From: Lonicera japonica
Taxonomy: Eukaryota > Streptophyta > Magnoliopsida > Dipsacales > Caprifoliaceae
Length of the DNA: 64,000 nucleotides
Reading direction: 5' to 3'
Assembly: GCA_021464415.1 (NCBI GenBank)
Contig: CM038466.1
Location: 33,634,833 to 33,698,832, forward strand
The position numbers and the translations under genes are program-made. A model generated the notes under the pieces. It was given only the letters and a program-made list of their open reading frames with translations. It searched no databases and had not been told where the DNA came from. Every line of letters starts with the position of its first letter. The first letter of the stretch is position 1. Below, piece after piece: positions 34,804-44,734 of the stretch.

Positions 34804-35754
34804 AAAAAATTTTATCCAGGTTTTATCTTTCGTTTATTTCTGTTTGTTTCTGTTTCCTTCAATTCGTAGACTGCTTCATTCGTATCTTCTTAAAACTAGG
34901 GTTGTTAATTTCGATTATGGAAAAAAAATTTCGATTATGCTTTTGCTTAGTAATTCTGAATTTGTTCTGCTGCGTTATTGCGAATTGAACCCTACCTATG
35001 AATCTTGCAATTCACAATCTGTTTGAAATCGTTCTTGCTAAGTGCTTTTGAATCTGTTCTTGACTGTTAATACTGCGATTGTTAGGGTTTGAAACTGATA
35101 GGGTTAAGATATCGATTACACCATATCAACCCTAGGTTCTTGTTTGTGGTTGCGATTTCCTTGTTTCGATTAATTAAAGCGATTTATAATTGAGTTTCGA
35201 ATTGTTCATATTTTTCTGTTGAATTTTTGAATTCTGGAAATTTTGACTACACCAGATTAAAGTAGAAGTCGAGAGACCCAAAAAAAAGAGTACAAAAATT
35301 TTTGAAATTCGCAACTATTTCTTTTTGGATTTGGGTTCTATAGGGTCCAAGGATTCCAAAAATCCTGTTTTCACAAGAGTGAATTTTTGCTCATTTTTCT
35401 CGACTTTTCGGTTCGTATCGTGTCCATAATTCATTAGGATTCCTGTTTCTTGAATTCTTGGTGAAAAACATACTTGTCCTAGCATACAATTGATCTGTTT
35501 GGATTGTGGTTGGTCTGTTTGGGAACCAAGACGAAGGTTCTGGCTTTTCGATTTGTTCGAAAGTTCCAAAAGGTGAAAATTGAGAGGTATATCATTACTT
35601 TTGAGAGCTAAACACGAGCGGTAAAATCAGAGTGACATATTCTGAGTGAAACACATAAGGGAGTGCAGTGAGGAAATTTTTATTTCTTTATATTATGCTA
35701 ATCTCTGTTTTGTAGCAATATGTCAAATTTTGATCTAAGTTATTCCAAGAAGCC
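34804..35754 (+). other. Leader region of element D
   Basis: About 950 bp between PBS and gag start, AT-rich, with no recognised domain. Several short frames occur on both strands and none resembles a known protein. Confidence 0.5.
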
Positions 35755-37488
35755 ATGACGAGTACCTTACAAAATATGATGAGAGGGGAGTTGGGTGGCT
35801 TTAGAGAGCAAGTAGATAAGATTAGTGATGAATTAAAACGAATGTGGGTGAAAGTAGATAGAGTTGAGAGCGCTCAAAATGAACAATCACATAGTGCCCA
35901 AAGAAGTGGTAGACTGCAGCCTAGAGAAAGGAGGGCTGAGAACGATCCTGATAAATTTTATCGAGATAGCTTTGACGATAGGGATAGCGACGTCGATTCG
36001 GTAACTGCAAACCAGCGGAATGGTAGACGGTTTAGTGGAGGATCTAATCGGGAGGATAATAACATGAATGGGATCAAGATGAAGATTCCACCCTTGCAGG
36101 GGAAGAATGACCTCGAGGCCTATCTTGAGTGGGTCAAGAAAGTAGAGTTGGTATTTGCCTGCCATAATTACTCCGAGTCCAAGAAGGTGAAATTGGCGGC
36201 CATTGAATTTTCCGATTATGCACTTGTTTGGTGGGATCGCTTAATGACAGAGCGAATACGTAGTGATAAAGGGCCCATAGAGATATGGGAAGAGATGAAG
36301 CGCCTAATGAAGAAGCAATTTGTACCCGATCACTATTATTGGGAATTGTACCAAAAATTAGAAGGGCTTACACAGGGGAATCGTAGTGTTGATGAGTACT
36401 ACACGGAGATGGAAGTGGCCATGATTTGGGCCAAGGTTGATGAGAATAGAGAAGCTACCATGGCGCGGTTTTTGAGCGGATTAAATCAAGAAATTGCCAA
36501 TGCGGTTGAACTACAGTCGTATGTCGAGATTGAAGATATGGTTCACACAGCAATTAAAATAGAGAGACAACTCAAGAGGAGGGTTAGTTTTAAGCCAAGC
36601 CAAAGTTCTTATTCTACTCCATGGAAACAAAGTCCGTGGAAGAAGGATGACAAAGCAACCACACCGTAACCAAACACTGGTTCAAAATCGGAAGCTCCTG
36701 GTAGAAACCAAGCTAGGGCAGCCCCTAACACCATTAATACCCCTATAACTCGAAATCGAGACATTATTTGTTGGAAGTGTCAAAGGAGAGGCCACATTGC
36801 CACTCAATGCCCGAACAAACGAGTGATGATGCTTTTGGATAATGGGGAATACAAGACGAAAGAAGAAGGCGCTGAAGCTATGCCACAATTAGAGGAAGTC
36901 GAAGAAGAAGAGAGCGCCATCCAGGGCGAGTTATTAGTTACAAGAAGAGCTCTTAGTGTGCAAGCAAGGGAGGATGAGGAGCAACGCGAGAATATTTTCC
37001 ACACTAGGTGCCTGGTACTAGGCAATGTGTGTAGCTTGGTGATAGACGGAGGTAGTTGCACTAATGTGGCTAGCACGATAATGGTAGAGAAGCTAGCATT
37101 ACACACAACCACGCATCGAAAGCCTTACAAATTGCAGTGGTTGAATGATAGCGGTGAAGTGAGGGTGAACAAGCAGGTTTTGGTGTCCTTTAGCATTGGA
37201 AAATACGAGGACCAAATGATTTGTGATGTGGTTCCCATGCAAGCCGGCCATATGCTGTTGGGAAGACCGTGGCAATATGATAAAAGAGTTAAACATGACG
37301 GCTTCACCAATAAATACTCATTTGAGATGAACAAGAGAACAATCATTCTCGCACCTTTACCGCCACAACAAGCCTATGCTGATCAGTTGAAATTGCAAAA
37401 TGAGAAAGAGCAACGGAGAGCTGAAAAGAAAAAGAGAGTGAGTGGTGAGGAAAAGAAAGAGAGTGAGGGAAAAAGAAAAAGAAATTGA
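35755..37488 (+). pseudogene. Gag and protease of element D
   Basis: The frame starts MTSTLQNMMRGELGGF. The gag capsid domain spans about residues 105-250 (KMKIPPLQGKNDLEAYLEW, WWDRLMTERI, FLSGLNQEIANAVEL). A TAA at 36667-36669 breaks the frame once; the same frame then continues with a CCHC zinc knuckle (CWKCQRRGHIATQC, about 36776-36817) and a retropepsin with VIDGGSCTNVAS near 37043. MLLGRPWQYDKRVKHDG follows, as in other chromoviral proteases. The C-terminal tail is a Lys/Glu-rich run ending at 37488, where an A-run shifts the frame. Gag would package element RNA and the protease would process the polyprotein. Confidence 0.88.
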
Positions 37489-38974
37489 AAAAAAAAGAAA
37501 GTAGAGTGGAAAAACCAGAGACTATTGAGAGTAAGTTTGAGAGGAGGCAAAAGAATTTCTGTGCGAGAGCTAGTGAGGTGAAAAGAGCGATGCTTTGTAA
37601 TCAACTTCTTGTACTTGTGTACAAAGAAGCGCTTTTGAACACTAACGAACTAAATTCTTCTTTGCCTAGTGTTATTATCTCTTTGTTACAGGATTTTGGT
37701 GACGACTTTTCAGAGGATACGCCAAGCGATTTACCACCTATTCGAGGAATAGAGCACCAAATTGATTTCATACCCGGAGCATCCATTCCAAACCGCCCAG
37801 CCTATAGGAGTAACCCAGAGGAGACGAAGGAACTTCAAAGGCAAGTGACAGAGCTACTAAGAAAGGGTATGTGAGAGAAAGTATGAGCCCATGTGCGGTG
37901 CCAGTTTTGCTAGTGCCGAAGAATGATGGGACTTGGAGAATGTGCGTGGACTGCCGGGCAATTAATAATATCATGGTAAAGTATCATCATCCCATTCCAT
38001 GTTTAGATGATATGCTTAATGAGTTGCATGGGTCTAGTATATTCTCTAAAATTGATTTAAAAAGTGGATACCATCAAATTAGAATGAAAGAAAGTGATGA
38101 ATGGAAAACAGTTTTTAAAACAAAATATGGTTTATATGAGTGGTTAGTTATGCCTTTCGGTTTAACTAATGCACCTAGCACTTTCATGAGATTGATGAAA
38201 CATGTTTTGAGATCATTCATTGGAAAATTTGTTGTGGTCTATTTTGATGATATCCTAATTTATAGCAAGAGTCTAGATGACCATGTAATTCATTTAAAAT
38301 ATGTATTGGATATCTTGCGAAAGGAGAAGTTATATGCTAACCTGAAGAAGTGCACCTTTTGCACGGATAAGCTTGTATTTCTTGGTTTTGTTGTGAGTGC
38401 ACAAGGTATTCAGGTTGATGAAAAAAAGGTGAAGGCTATTCAAGATTGGCAAAGTCCTACAAGTGTTGGACAAGTGCGGAGTTTTCATGGACTTGCTAGT
38501 TTCTATCGGCGGTTCGTGAAGGATTTCATTACAATTGCGGCACCATTGACTAAGGTGATCAAAAAGAACGTTGGGTTCAAGTGGGGAGAGGAACAAGAAA
38601 AAGCATTCCAATTACTAAAAAGCAAGCTAAATAACGCCCCCTTGTTATCTTTACCTAACTTTTCAAAGACTTTTGAAATTGAATGCGATGCTTCAGGAAA
38701 TGGTGTTGGTGCTATTCTTATGCAGGAAGGGAAGCCAATAGCATACTTTAGTGAGAAGCTAGGTGGGGCGACCTTAAATTACCCTACCTACGACAAGGAG
38801 CTTTATGCATTGGTGAGAGCGTTGGATACATGGCAGCACTATCTGTGGCCGAAGGAGTTCGTGATTCACACAGATCATGAATCATTGAAGCACTTGAAGG
38901 GACAGCAAAGATTAAACAAGCGCCATGCCAAATGGGTAGAGTTCATAGAGACTTTTCCGTATGTGATCAAGTAA
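37485..38974 (+). pseudogene. Reverse transcriptase and RNase H of element D
   Basis: A linker frame (37485-37874) with GIEHQIDFIPGASIPNRPAY leads into RT. A one-base shift at about 37865 moves to the frame 37871-38974. That frame holds [51 protein letters not shown] and the catalytic [11 protein letters not shown] (about 38240). RNase H residues are visible in [31 protein letters not shown] and [12 protein letters not shown]. The frame stops at TAA (38972-38974) in [16 protein letters not shown]; the nested copy reads [18 protein letters not shown] at the same place, so the stop is a single base change. Confidence 0.9.
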
Positions 38975-39270
38975 AAACAAGGTAAAGAAAATGTTGTAGC
39001 AGATGCTTTATCGCGCAGGTATGCTTTAATTGCTACTTTAAATGCTAAATTGCTTGGATTTGAATACATCAAGGAATTGTATTGTGATGATGCTGATTTT
39101 AGAGATATCTTTAATGCATGTGAGAAAGTGGCGTTTGATAAGTACTTTAGGCATGATGGGTTCTTAATGCGTGAAAACAAACTTTGTGTGCCTAAATGTT
39201 CATTGTGTGAGTTGCTTGTGAAAGAGGCTCATGGTGGGAGTCTAATGGGGCACTTTGGTATAACTAAGAC
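38975..39270 (+). pseudogene. Integrase N-terminal part of element D, cut by a nested CRM
   Basis: After the stop, the frame gives a zinc-binding region lead-in ([35 protein letters not shown]). It is broken exactly where the LTR of the nested copy begins at 39271. The following CC pair of the HHCC finger and the first part of the catalytic core are missing on this strand. Confidence 0.85.
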
Positions 39271-41353
39271 TGATATGAACTGCAATCGTATTCTATCCAA
39301 GCAAGATGGATCTGCAACCCTTAACGTATGAAGATGCAAGAATCTTGGAGTCACGCGAAGTTAATGGAGGTGGAACCTCAACCCAATCCCGAAAATGAGA
39401 AAGAAGCTTGGTATAGTCGAAGACAAACAATCAATCGATGGATTAATTGATTGATAAGTCAAAGAACAACAAGCACCCTAATTCTAGCTGTTCAAAACGT
39501 TCTTAGAACGCAAGAGGTGAAAATCACTTGAAAATTTAATTAATCAGAAGCTGCTTAAAACCATAGCGTTAGCTCCTTTAAATAGGAGTAATTAAACCTA
39601 CTAGGTCTAGGAAAATAAACAAAATGAAATTAATGGGTTTTCCACATAATTTGGCCCAAACAAAGCTAAACATAAACTAAACTTAAAATAAACAAAGCCT
39701 AGCCCAGCCCATTTAGCTAATACATGTTTTTTAATCTCTTGGGTTGCTATTTTGAACATCATCAATTGGGCCTTTAAGCAATGTCTTCCATTCTTGAGCC
39801 CGATTCCCTTCAATGCTCCTCCATGCTTCAGCTTTGCTCATCATCTCTTGGACCATGGTCATAAATGCCTCCTTGATCTTCTTGGCTCTAGTTCGAGTGA
39901 TTGGACCACTTGGAACCCGGATGGGATCGGCATAGCCTTCACTCCATGATCCAGCGTCAGTGCTATCATTGGGCTCATCATTCCCCTCCTCTTGAAAAGG
40001 AATTGTCCTCAATTCGTCACATGCACTAAACGGACTTAGATCAGCAACATTAAATGTAGCACTCACATTATACTCACCTGGAAGATCAAGTTTGTATGCA
40101 TTGTCATTGATCCTTTGCATAACTTGAAATGGTCCATCTCTTCTCGGTAGCAACTTAGAACGCTTTTGAACTAGAAAGCGTTCCTTTCTCAAGTGCAGCC
40201 AAACCCAATCTCCTTGTTCAAAGACCACTTTTTTCCTTCCTTTGTTTGCTTGCTGCACGTACTGCTCAGTTCTTCTTTCAATGTTTTGCCTTGCCTTCTC
40301 ATGAATCTGTATAACAAACTCAGCTTTCGTCCTGCCATTTAAGTTAGCATGCTCAACAGGTAATGGCAATAAATCCAAAGGAGCTAAAGGATTAAAACCA
40401 TACACAATCTCAAAAGGAGAAAACTTAGATGCAGAATGAACAGATCGATTATATGCAAACTCAACATGAGGCAAACATTTTTCTCACTCTTTCAAGTTCT
40501 TCTTAATTATGGCACGCAAAAAAGTGGATAAAGTTCTATTTACTACTTCTGTTTGACCATCAGTTTGAGGATGACATGTACTAGAAAACAATAATTTAGT
40601 ACCCAACTTTCCCCACAAAGTCTTCCAAAAGTAGCTCAAAAACTTTGCATCCCTATCAGAAACAATGGTTCTAGGCATGCCATGCAATCGCACAATTTCT
40701 TTGAAGAATAAATTAGCAATTTGTGGTGCATCAACAGTTTTATTACAAGCAATAAAACGAGCCATTTTAGAAAATCTATCAACCACCACGAAAATTAATC
40801 ATTCCCATGTTTAGTCCTAGGCAAACCCAAAACAAAATCCATAGAAATGTCAACCCAAGGGTCACTAGGAATGGGCAATGGAGTATATAGACCATGGGGG
40901 TTTAACTTAGACTTTGCTTTCTTACAAGTAACACATCTCTCACAAATTTTTTCAACATCTCTTTTCATGTGAGGCCAAAATAAGTGTTCTTGCAATACTC
41001 CTAAGGTCTTAGTTATACCAAAGTGCCCCATTAGACTCCCACCGTGAGCCTCTTTCACAAGCAACTCACGCAATGAACATTTAGGCACACAAAGTTTGTT
41101 TTCACGCATTAAGAACCCATCATGCCTAAAGTACTTATCAAACACCACATTCTCACATGCATTAAAGATATCTCTAAAATCATCATCATCACAAAATAAT
41201 TTCTTGATGTATTTAAATCTAAGCAATTTAGCATCTAAAGTAGCAATTAAAGCATACATGTGCGATAAAGCATCTGCTACAACATTTTCTTTACCCTGCT
41301 CGTACTTAATCACATACGGAAAAGTCTCTATGAACTCTACCCATTGTTTCTGA
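39271..41353 (-). mobile_element. Nested CRM copy, minus strand, 5' part deleted
   Basis: Its 3' LTR is complete (39271-39980; TGATATGAAC to GGGCTCATCA on the plus strand). The pol 3' part reads on the minus strand. Position 39271 is an authentic LTR terminus abutting integrase codons of element D, so it entered as a normal insertion. The other end at 41353 is not an LTR: it stops inside RNase H. Gag, RT and 5' LTR of this copy, with about 450 bp of element D integrase, are gone. Confidence 0.88.
39731..41353 (-). pseudogene. RNase H end and integrase of the nested CRM copy
   Basis: From 41353 down: [16 protein letters not shown] (end of RNase H), the zinc-binding region ([35 protein letters not shown]), and catalytic core motifs [21 protein letters not shown] and [13 protein letters not shown]-terminal domain follows with WLHLRKERFLVQKRSKLLPR and INDNAYKLDLPGEY. 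Frameshift after KHGND (near 40795) and TGA after KKNLKE (near 40484, tryptophan TGG in the other copy). The stop at 39731 lies inside the LTR, showing pol-LTR overlap in this copy too. Confidence 0.88.
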
Positions 41354-42188
41354 TAGGGATGCAAAGTTTTTGAGCTACTTTTGGAAGACTTTGTGGGAAA
41401 AGTTGGGTACTAAATTATTGTTTTCTACTACATGTCATCCTCAAACTGATGGTCAAACAGAAGTGGTAAATAGAACTTTATCCACTTTGTTGCGTGCCAT
41501 AATTAAGAAGAACTTGAAAGAGTGGGAAAAATGTTTGCCTCATGTTGAGTTTGCATATAATTGATCTGTTCATTCTGCATCTAAGTTTTCTCCTTTTGAG
41601 ATTGTGTATGGTTTTAATCCTTTAGCTCCTTTGGATTTATTGCCATTACCTGTTGAGCATGCTAACTTAGATGGCAGGACGAAAGCTGAGTTTGTTATAC
41701 AGATTCATGAGAAAGCAAGGCAAAACATTGAAAGAAGAACTGAGCAGTACGTGCAGCAAGCAAACAAAGGAAGGAAAAAAATGGTCTTTGAACAAGGAGA
41801 TTGGGTTTGGCTGCACTTGAGAAAGGAACGCTTTCCAGTTCAAAAGCGTTCTAAGTTGCTACCAAGAGGAGATGGACCATTTCAAGTTGTGCAAAGGATC
41901 AATGACAATGCATACAAACTTGATCTTCCAGGTGAGTATAATATGAGTGCTACATTTAATGTTGCTGATCTAAGTCCGTTTAGTGTAGGTGACGAATTGA
42001 GGACAATTCCTTTTCAAGAGGAGGGGAATGATGAGCCCAATGATAGCACTGACGCTGGATCATGGAGTGAAAGCTATGCCGATCCCATCCGGGTTCCAAG
42101 TGGTCCAATCACTCGAGCTAAAGCCAAGAAGATCAAGGAGGCACTTATGAGCATGGTCCAAGAGATGATGAGCAAAGCTGAAGCATGA
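41354..42188 (+). pseudogene. Integrase C-terminal part of element D, ending inside the 3' LTR
   Basis: The frame re-enters at [16 protein letters not shown] and contains [15 protein letters not shown] with the catalytic Glu. A TGA at about 41562-41564 interrupts AYN*SVHSASKF; the nested copy has CGA (Arg) there. The C-terminal domain gives GDWVWLHLRKERFPVQKRSK and NVADLSPFSVGDELRT. The last 50 or so codons (from NDEPNDSTDAG) lie within the LTR and end in PIRVPSGPITRAKAKKIKEA, the position where CRM integrases carry a CR-type tail. Whether this tail is a functional CR motif cannot be judged by eye. Confidence 0.88.
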
Positions 42189-42727
42189 AGGAGCATTGAA
42201 GGGAATCGGGCTCAAGAATGGAAGACATTGCTTAAAGGCCCAATTGAAGATGTTCAAAATAGCAGCCCAAGAGATTAAAAAACATGTATTAGCTAAATGG
42301 GTTGGGCTAGGCTTTGTTTATTTTATGTTTAGCTTTGTTTGGGCCAAATTATGTGGAAACCCCATTAATTTCGTTTTGTTTATTTTCCTAGACCTAGTAG
42401 GTTTAATTACTCCTATTTAAAGGAGCTAACGCGATGGTTTTGAGCAGCTTCTGATTAATTAAATTTTCGAGTGATTTTTACCTCTTGCGTTCTAAGAACG
42501 TTTTGAACAGCTAGAATTAGAGTTCTTGTTGTTCTTCGACTTAACAATCAATTAATCTATCGATTGATTGTTTGTCTTTGACTATACCACGGTTCTTTCT
42601 CGTTTTCGGGATTGGGTTGAGGTTCCACCTCCATTAACTTCGCGTGATTCCAAGGTTCTTGCGTCTTCATACGTTAAGGGTTGCGGATCCATCTTAATTG
42701 GATAGAATACGATCGCAGTTCAAATCA
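42029..42727 (+). mobile_element. 3' LTR of element D (699 bp), complete
   Basis: TGATGAGCCC at 42029 to GTTCAAATCA at 42727. It matches the 5' LTR and the inverted LTR at 39271-39980. The first 160 bp encode the pol C-terminus. The right flank resumes the duplicated intergenic sequence (TTTCTATGCATTTAGG). Confidence 0.9.
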
Positions 42728-42732
42728 GCTAT

Positions 42733-43370
42733 TTCTATGCATTTAGGAAAACCTCTATTTGTTTTCATTTCGTCTGAAATTTGACGGATGGATTCTTAGT
42801 TCAATTTACTTATTATTAGGGATAAGAAAAAAGCATCATTAATTAATAAAAGCCACTAAAAGCTGATTCATTTAAATTATATGGTCTTTATTTTTATTTT
42901 TATTTAGAATCATTTGATTTAAATAAACTAATAAGAGCAAAATTGTCGTATTAAAAAAATTAGTTTTCAGATGTGCTATATTTAAATAAACAACATTTTT
43001 TCAGATACAATTTTCAAAAGTAACACAAACAGTTTTTTTAATTTCAGTTTTCAGATATTTTATCAAACGCCACCTTAGAAAAAAATGTACCATTAGAATT
43101 TGAAACTGTAATTAATGCCTAGTTTGTAAGTGTTGTATGTGATATATAACTTTTCTCTCGAAAGAGTTTTTTGCGAAACTTAGTTATAAATTGGAGAATC
43201 GCATTAGTTAAAAAAAAACTATGGACAGCAATCAAAATTGCATATATTTAAAAAAAAAAAGCAAGTTGTATTACATAATATTTAAACTTATAATCCAGAA
43301 CTCCATAAAATACAAAATTTATTAAATCTTTATCCAATTAATTATTATTTTGTCCGATCTCACTTTATTC
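42733..43370. repeat. Right part of the duplicated intergenic segment
   Basis: Aligns with about 33290-33900, including the PIF-like right terminus (CAAACGCCACCTTAG at about 43064-43078). No gene seen. Confidence 0.7.
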
Positions 43371-43495
43371 TTATTCGAATGATTTCATTCCTATCTTATT
43401 TCATATAACTCCTATCTCATTAATTATAACTTTTATTTTATTCAATCTTTATCAAATCCTATCATATTTCCTTATATAACGCGACAAATGCACCT

Positions 43496-43970
43496 TTGAT
43501 ATTTTTTTAAGTTAAAACATAAAACCTAGGTCATTTACTCATTTTCACTCAATTAACCACCACACACAGCCGCACAGCGCCGCCCTCTTCCCTAAATTCC
43601 CTCCTCCGCGCGAGAGTAACTGAGCGACAGGGAATTCTCCGGTAATCATCTTCTATAATCTTACGACTCTTCCTTCTTTCCTTTATCCAACAGTCGTCTT
43701 TCACTATTTCCTCGTCGGCTTTCCTTCACGAGTTCACGACTATCAAAGGTAAAATTCGACACTTCCCTCGCTTAAACGTTGCTTCTTACAAATGAATGTT
43801 AATCTTATACTTGACATAAAATTCAACCTTCATGATGTTCTTTATCTTAATAGCCCTAATTTTTTGTACTTCATGTTTTCTTCTTTCTCATTAGTTCAAG
43901 AATTGCGATTTGTTCACATTAGCTAATTTCTTTAATTTTTTACTTTGATTTCATGCATTTTTGCTTAGAT
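43496..43970 (+). repeat. 5' UTR-like block, copy 1
   Basis: The block starts near GTTAAAACATAAAACCTAGG and contains CTGAGCGACAGGGAATTCTC ending in CG at 43641, followed by GTAATC as a possible splice donor. A second donor-like site follows CACGACTATCAAAG (GTAAAATTCGAC). The pyrimidine-rich, GC-rising profile resembles a plant 5' UTR and first intron. No open frame of note. Confidence 0.6.
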
Positions 43971-44126
43971 TGTTACGCCCTGCGAGCGAGGAGTACTCCC
44001 TTGGGAGGAGGGATTGTAACTCAAAGGGGGCATCCCACATCGGAAGATGGGAGATCCTTGGAGACCCATATAAGTAAGAAATGGTCGCTAATTAAATACG
44101 AGGCCTTTTGAGGGCTCACTGGCTTC

Positions 44127-44200
44127 GGATCCCATAAGAACTCCGAAGTTAAGCGAGTAGAGGACCAGAGCAATCCCAGGATGGGCGACCCCCTGGGAAG
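44127..44200 (+). other. 5S rRNA-like segment in the Cassandra 5' LTR
   Basis: GGATCCCATAAGAACTCCGA and AAGTTAAGCG match the plant 5S gene, with AGGATGGGCGACCCCCTGGG downstream like the 5S box C. The segment between them differs from 5S. It is not a functional 5S gene. Confidence 0.9.
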
Positions 44201-44540
44201 CTGGTCGTGAGCTCCCAGAAACAAAGCCATGAGGGTGGATGTTTCGGAGCTGAGGCCTGGCTGGACGCTACCCAAAACGGACAATATCGTACTGAGGTGG
44301 GATCGGGTCGTTACAAATGGTATTAGAGCGGACCCCACAGAGTACGATGTGTCGACGAGGACGTCGATTCCCTTGGGGGAAGGATGTTACTCCCTGCGAG
44401 CGAGGAGTACTCCCTTGGGAGGAGGAATTGCAACTCAAATGGGGCATCCTACATCGGAAGATGGGGGATCCTTGGAGACCCATATAAGTAAGAAATGGTT
44501 GTTAATTAAGTACGAGGCCTTTTGGGGGCTCACTGGCTTC

Positions 44541-44614
44541 GGATCCTATAAGAACTCCGAAGTTAAGCGAGTAAAGGACCAGAGCAATCCCAGGATGGGT
44601 GATCCCTTGGGAAG
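44541..44614 (+). other. 5S rRNA-like segment in the Cassandra 3' LTR
   Basis: Same arrangement as the 5' LTR copy, with several C-to-T type differences (GGATCCTATAAGAACTCC, AGGATGGGTGATCCCTTGGG). Confidence 0.88.
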
Positions 44615-44734
44615 CTGGTCGTGAGCTCCCAGAAATAAAGTCGTGAGGGTAGATGTTTCGGGGCTGAGGCCTGGCTGTACGCTACCCAGAGCAGACAATA
44701 TCGGACTGAGGTGGGACCGGGTCGTTACATAGAT

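Larger units (their letters stand above)
34133..42727 (+). mobile_element. Element D: CRM-lineage chromovirus (Ty3/gypsy) with a nested inverted copy
   Basis: Plus-strand order is 5' LTR, PBS, gag with zinc knuckle, protease, RT, RNase H, interrupted integrase, 3' LTR. Outer flanks GTTAT (34128-34132) and GCTAT (42728-42732) form a 5-bp target duplication with one mismatch. Integrase and tail features ([55 protein letters not shown]) are those of the CRM clade. As known for CRM elements, the 3' end of pol extends into the 3' LTR. 39271-41353 is a second, minus-strand CRM copy inserted into the integrase. Confidence 0.9.
43971..44729 (+). mobile_element. Complete Cassandra TRIM retrotransposon with 5S rRNA-like LTRs
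   Basis: Two 345-bp LTRs (43971-44315 and 44385-44729; TGTTAC to CGTTACA) flank 69 bp that hold a PBS (TGGTATTAGAGC at 44318-44329) and a purine-rich tract (TTGGGGGAAGGA) before the 3' LTR. TAGAT flanks both sides (43966-43970, 44730-44734), and the other duplicated copies show the empty site. Each LTR has a 5S rRNA-like stretch (44127-44200, 44541-44614) with GGATCC, GAACTCCGAAGTTAAGCG and AGGATGGG, covering the internal RNA polymerase III promoter. Such elements code for nothing and depend on other retroelements. The LTRs differ at about 25 positions, so the insertion is old. Confidence 0.96.

Noticed and set aside
35887..36165. Minus-strand frames opposite gag and RT of element D
   Set aside because: They are shadows of the coding strand with no domain or codon signal.
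44127..44614. Two 5S rRNA genes
   Set aside because: Only the internal promoter portions match 5S; the first 40 bases and the middle differ, and both lie within retrotransposon LTRs.
44021..44624. Open frames of 70-130 codons in and around Cassandra
   Set aside because: They overlap both LTRs and the 5S-like segment in several frames; Cassandra is non-coding.
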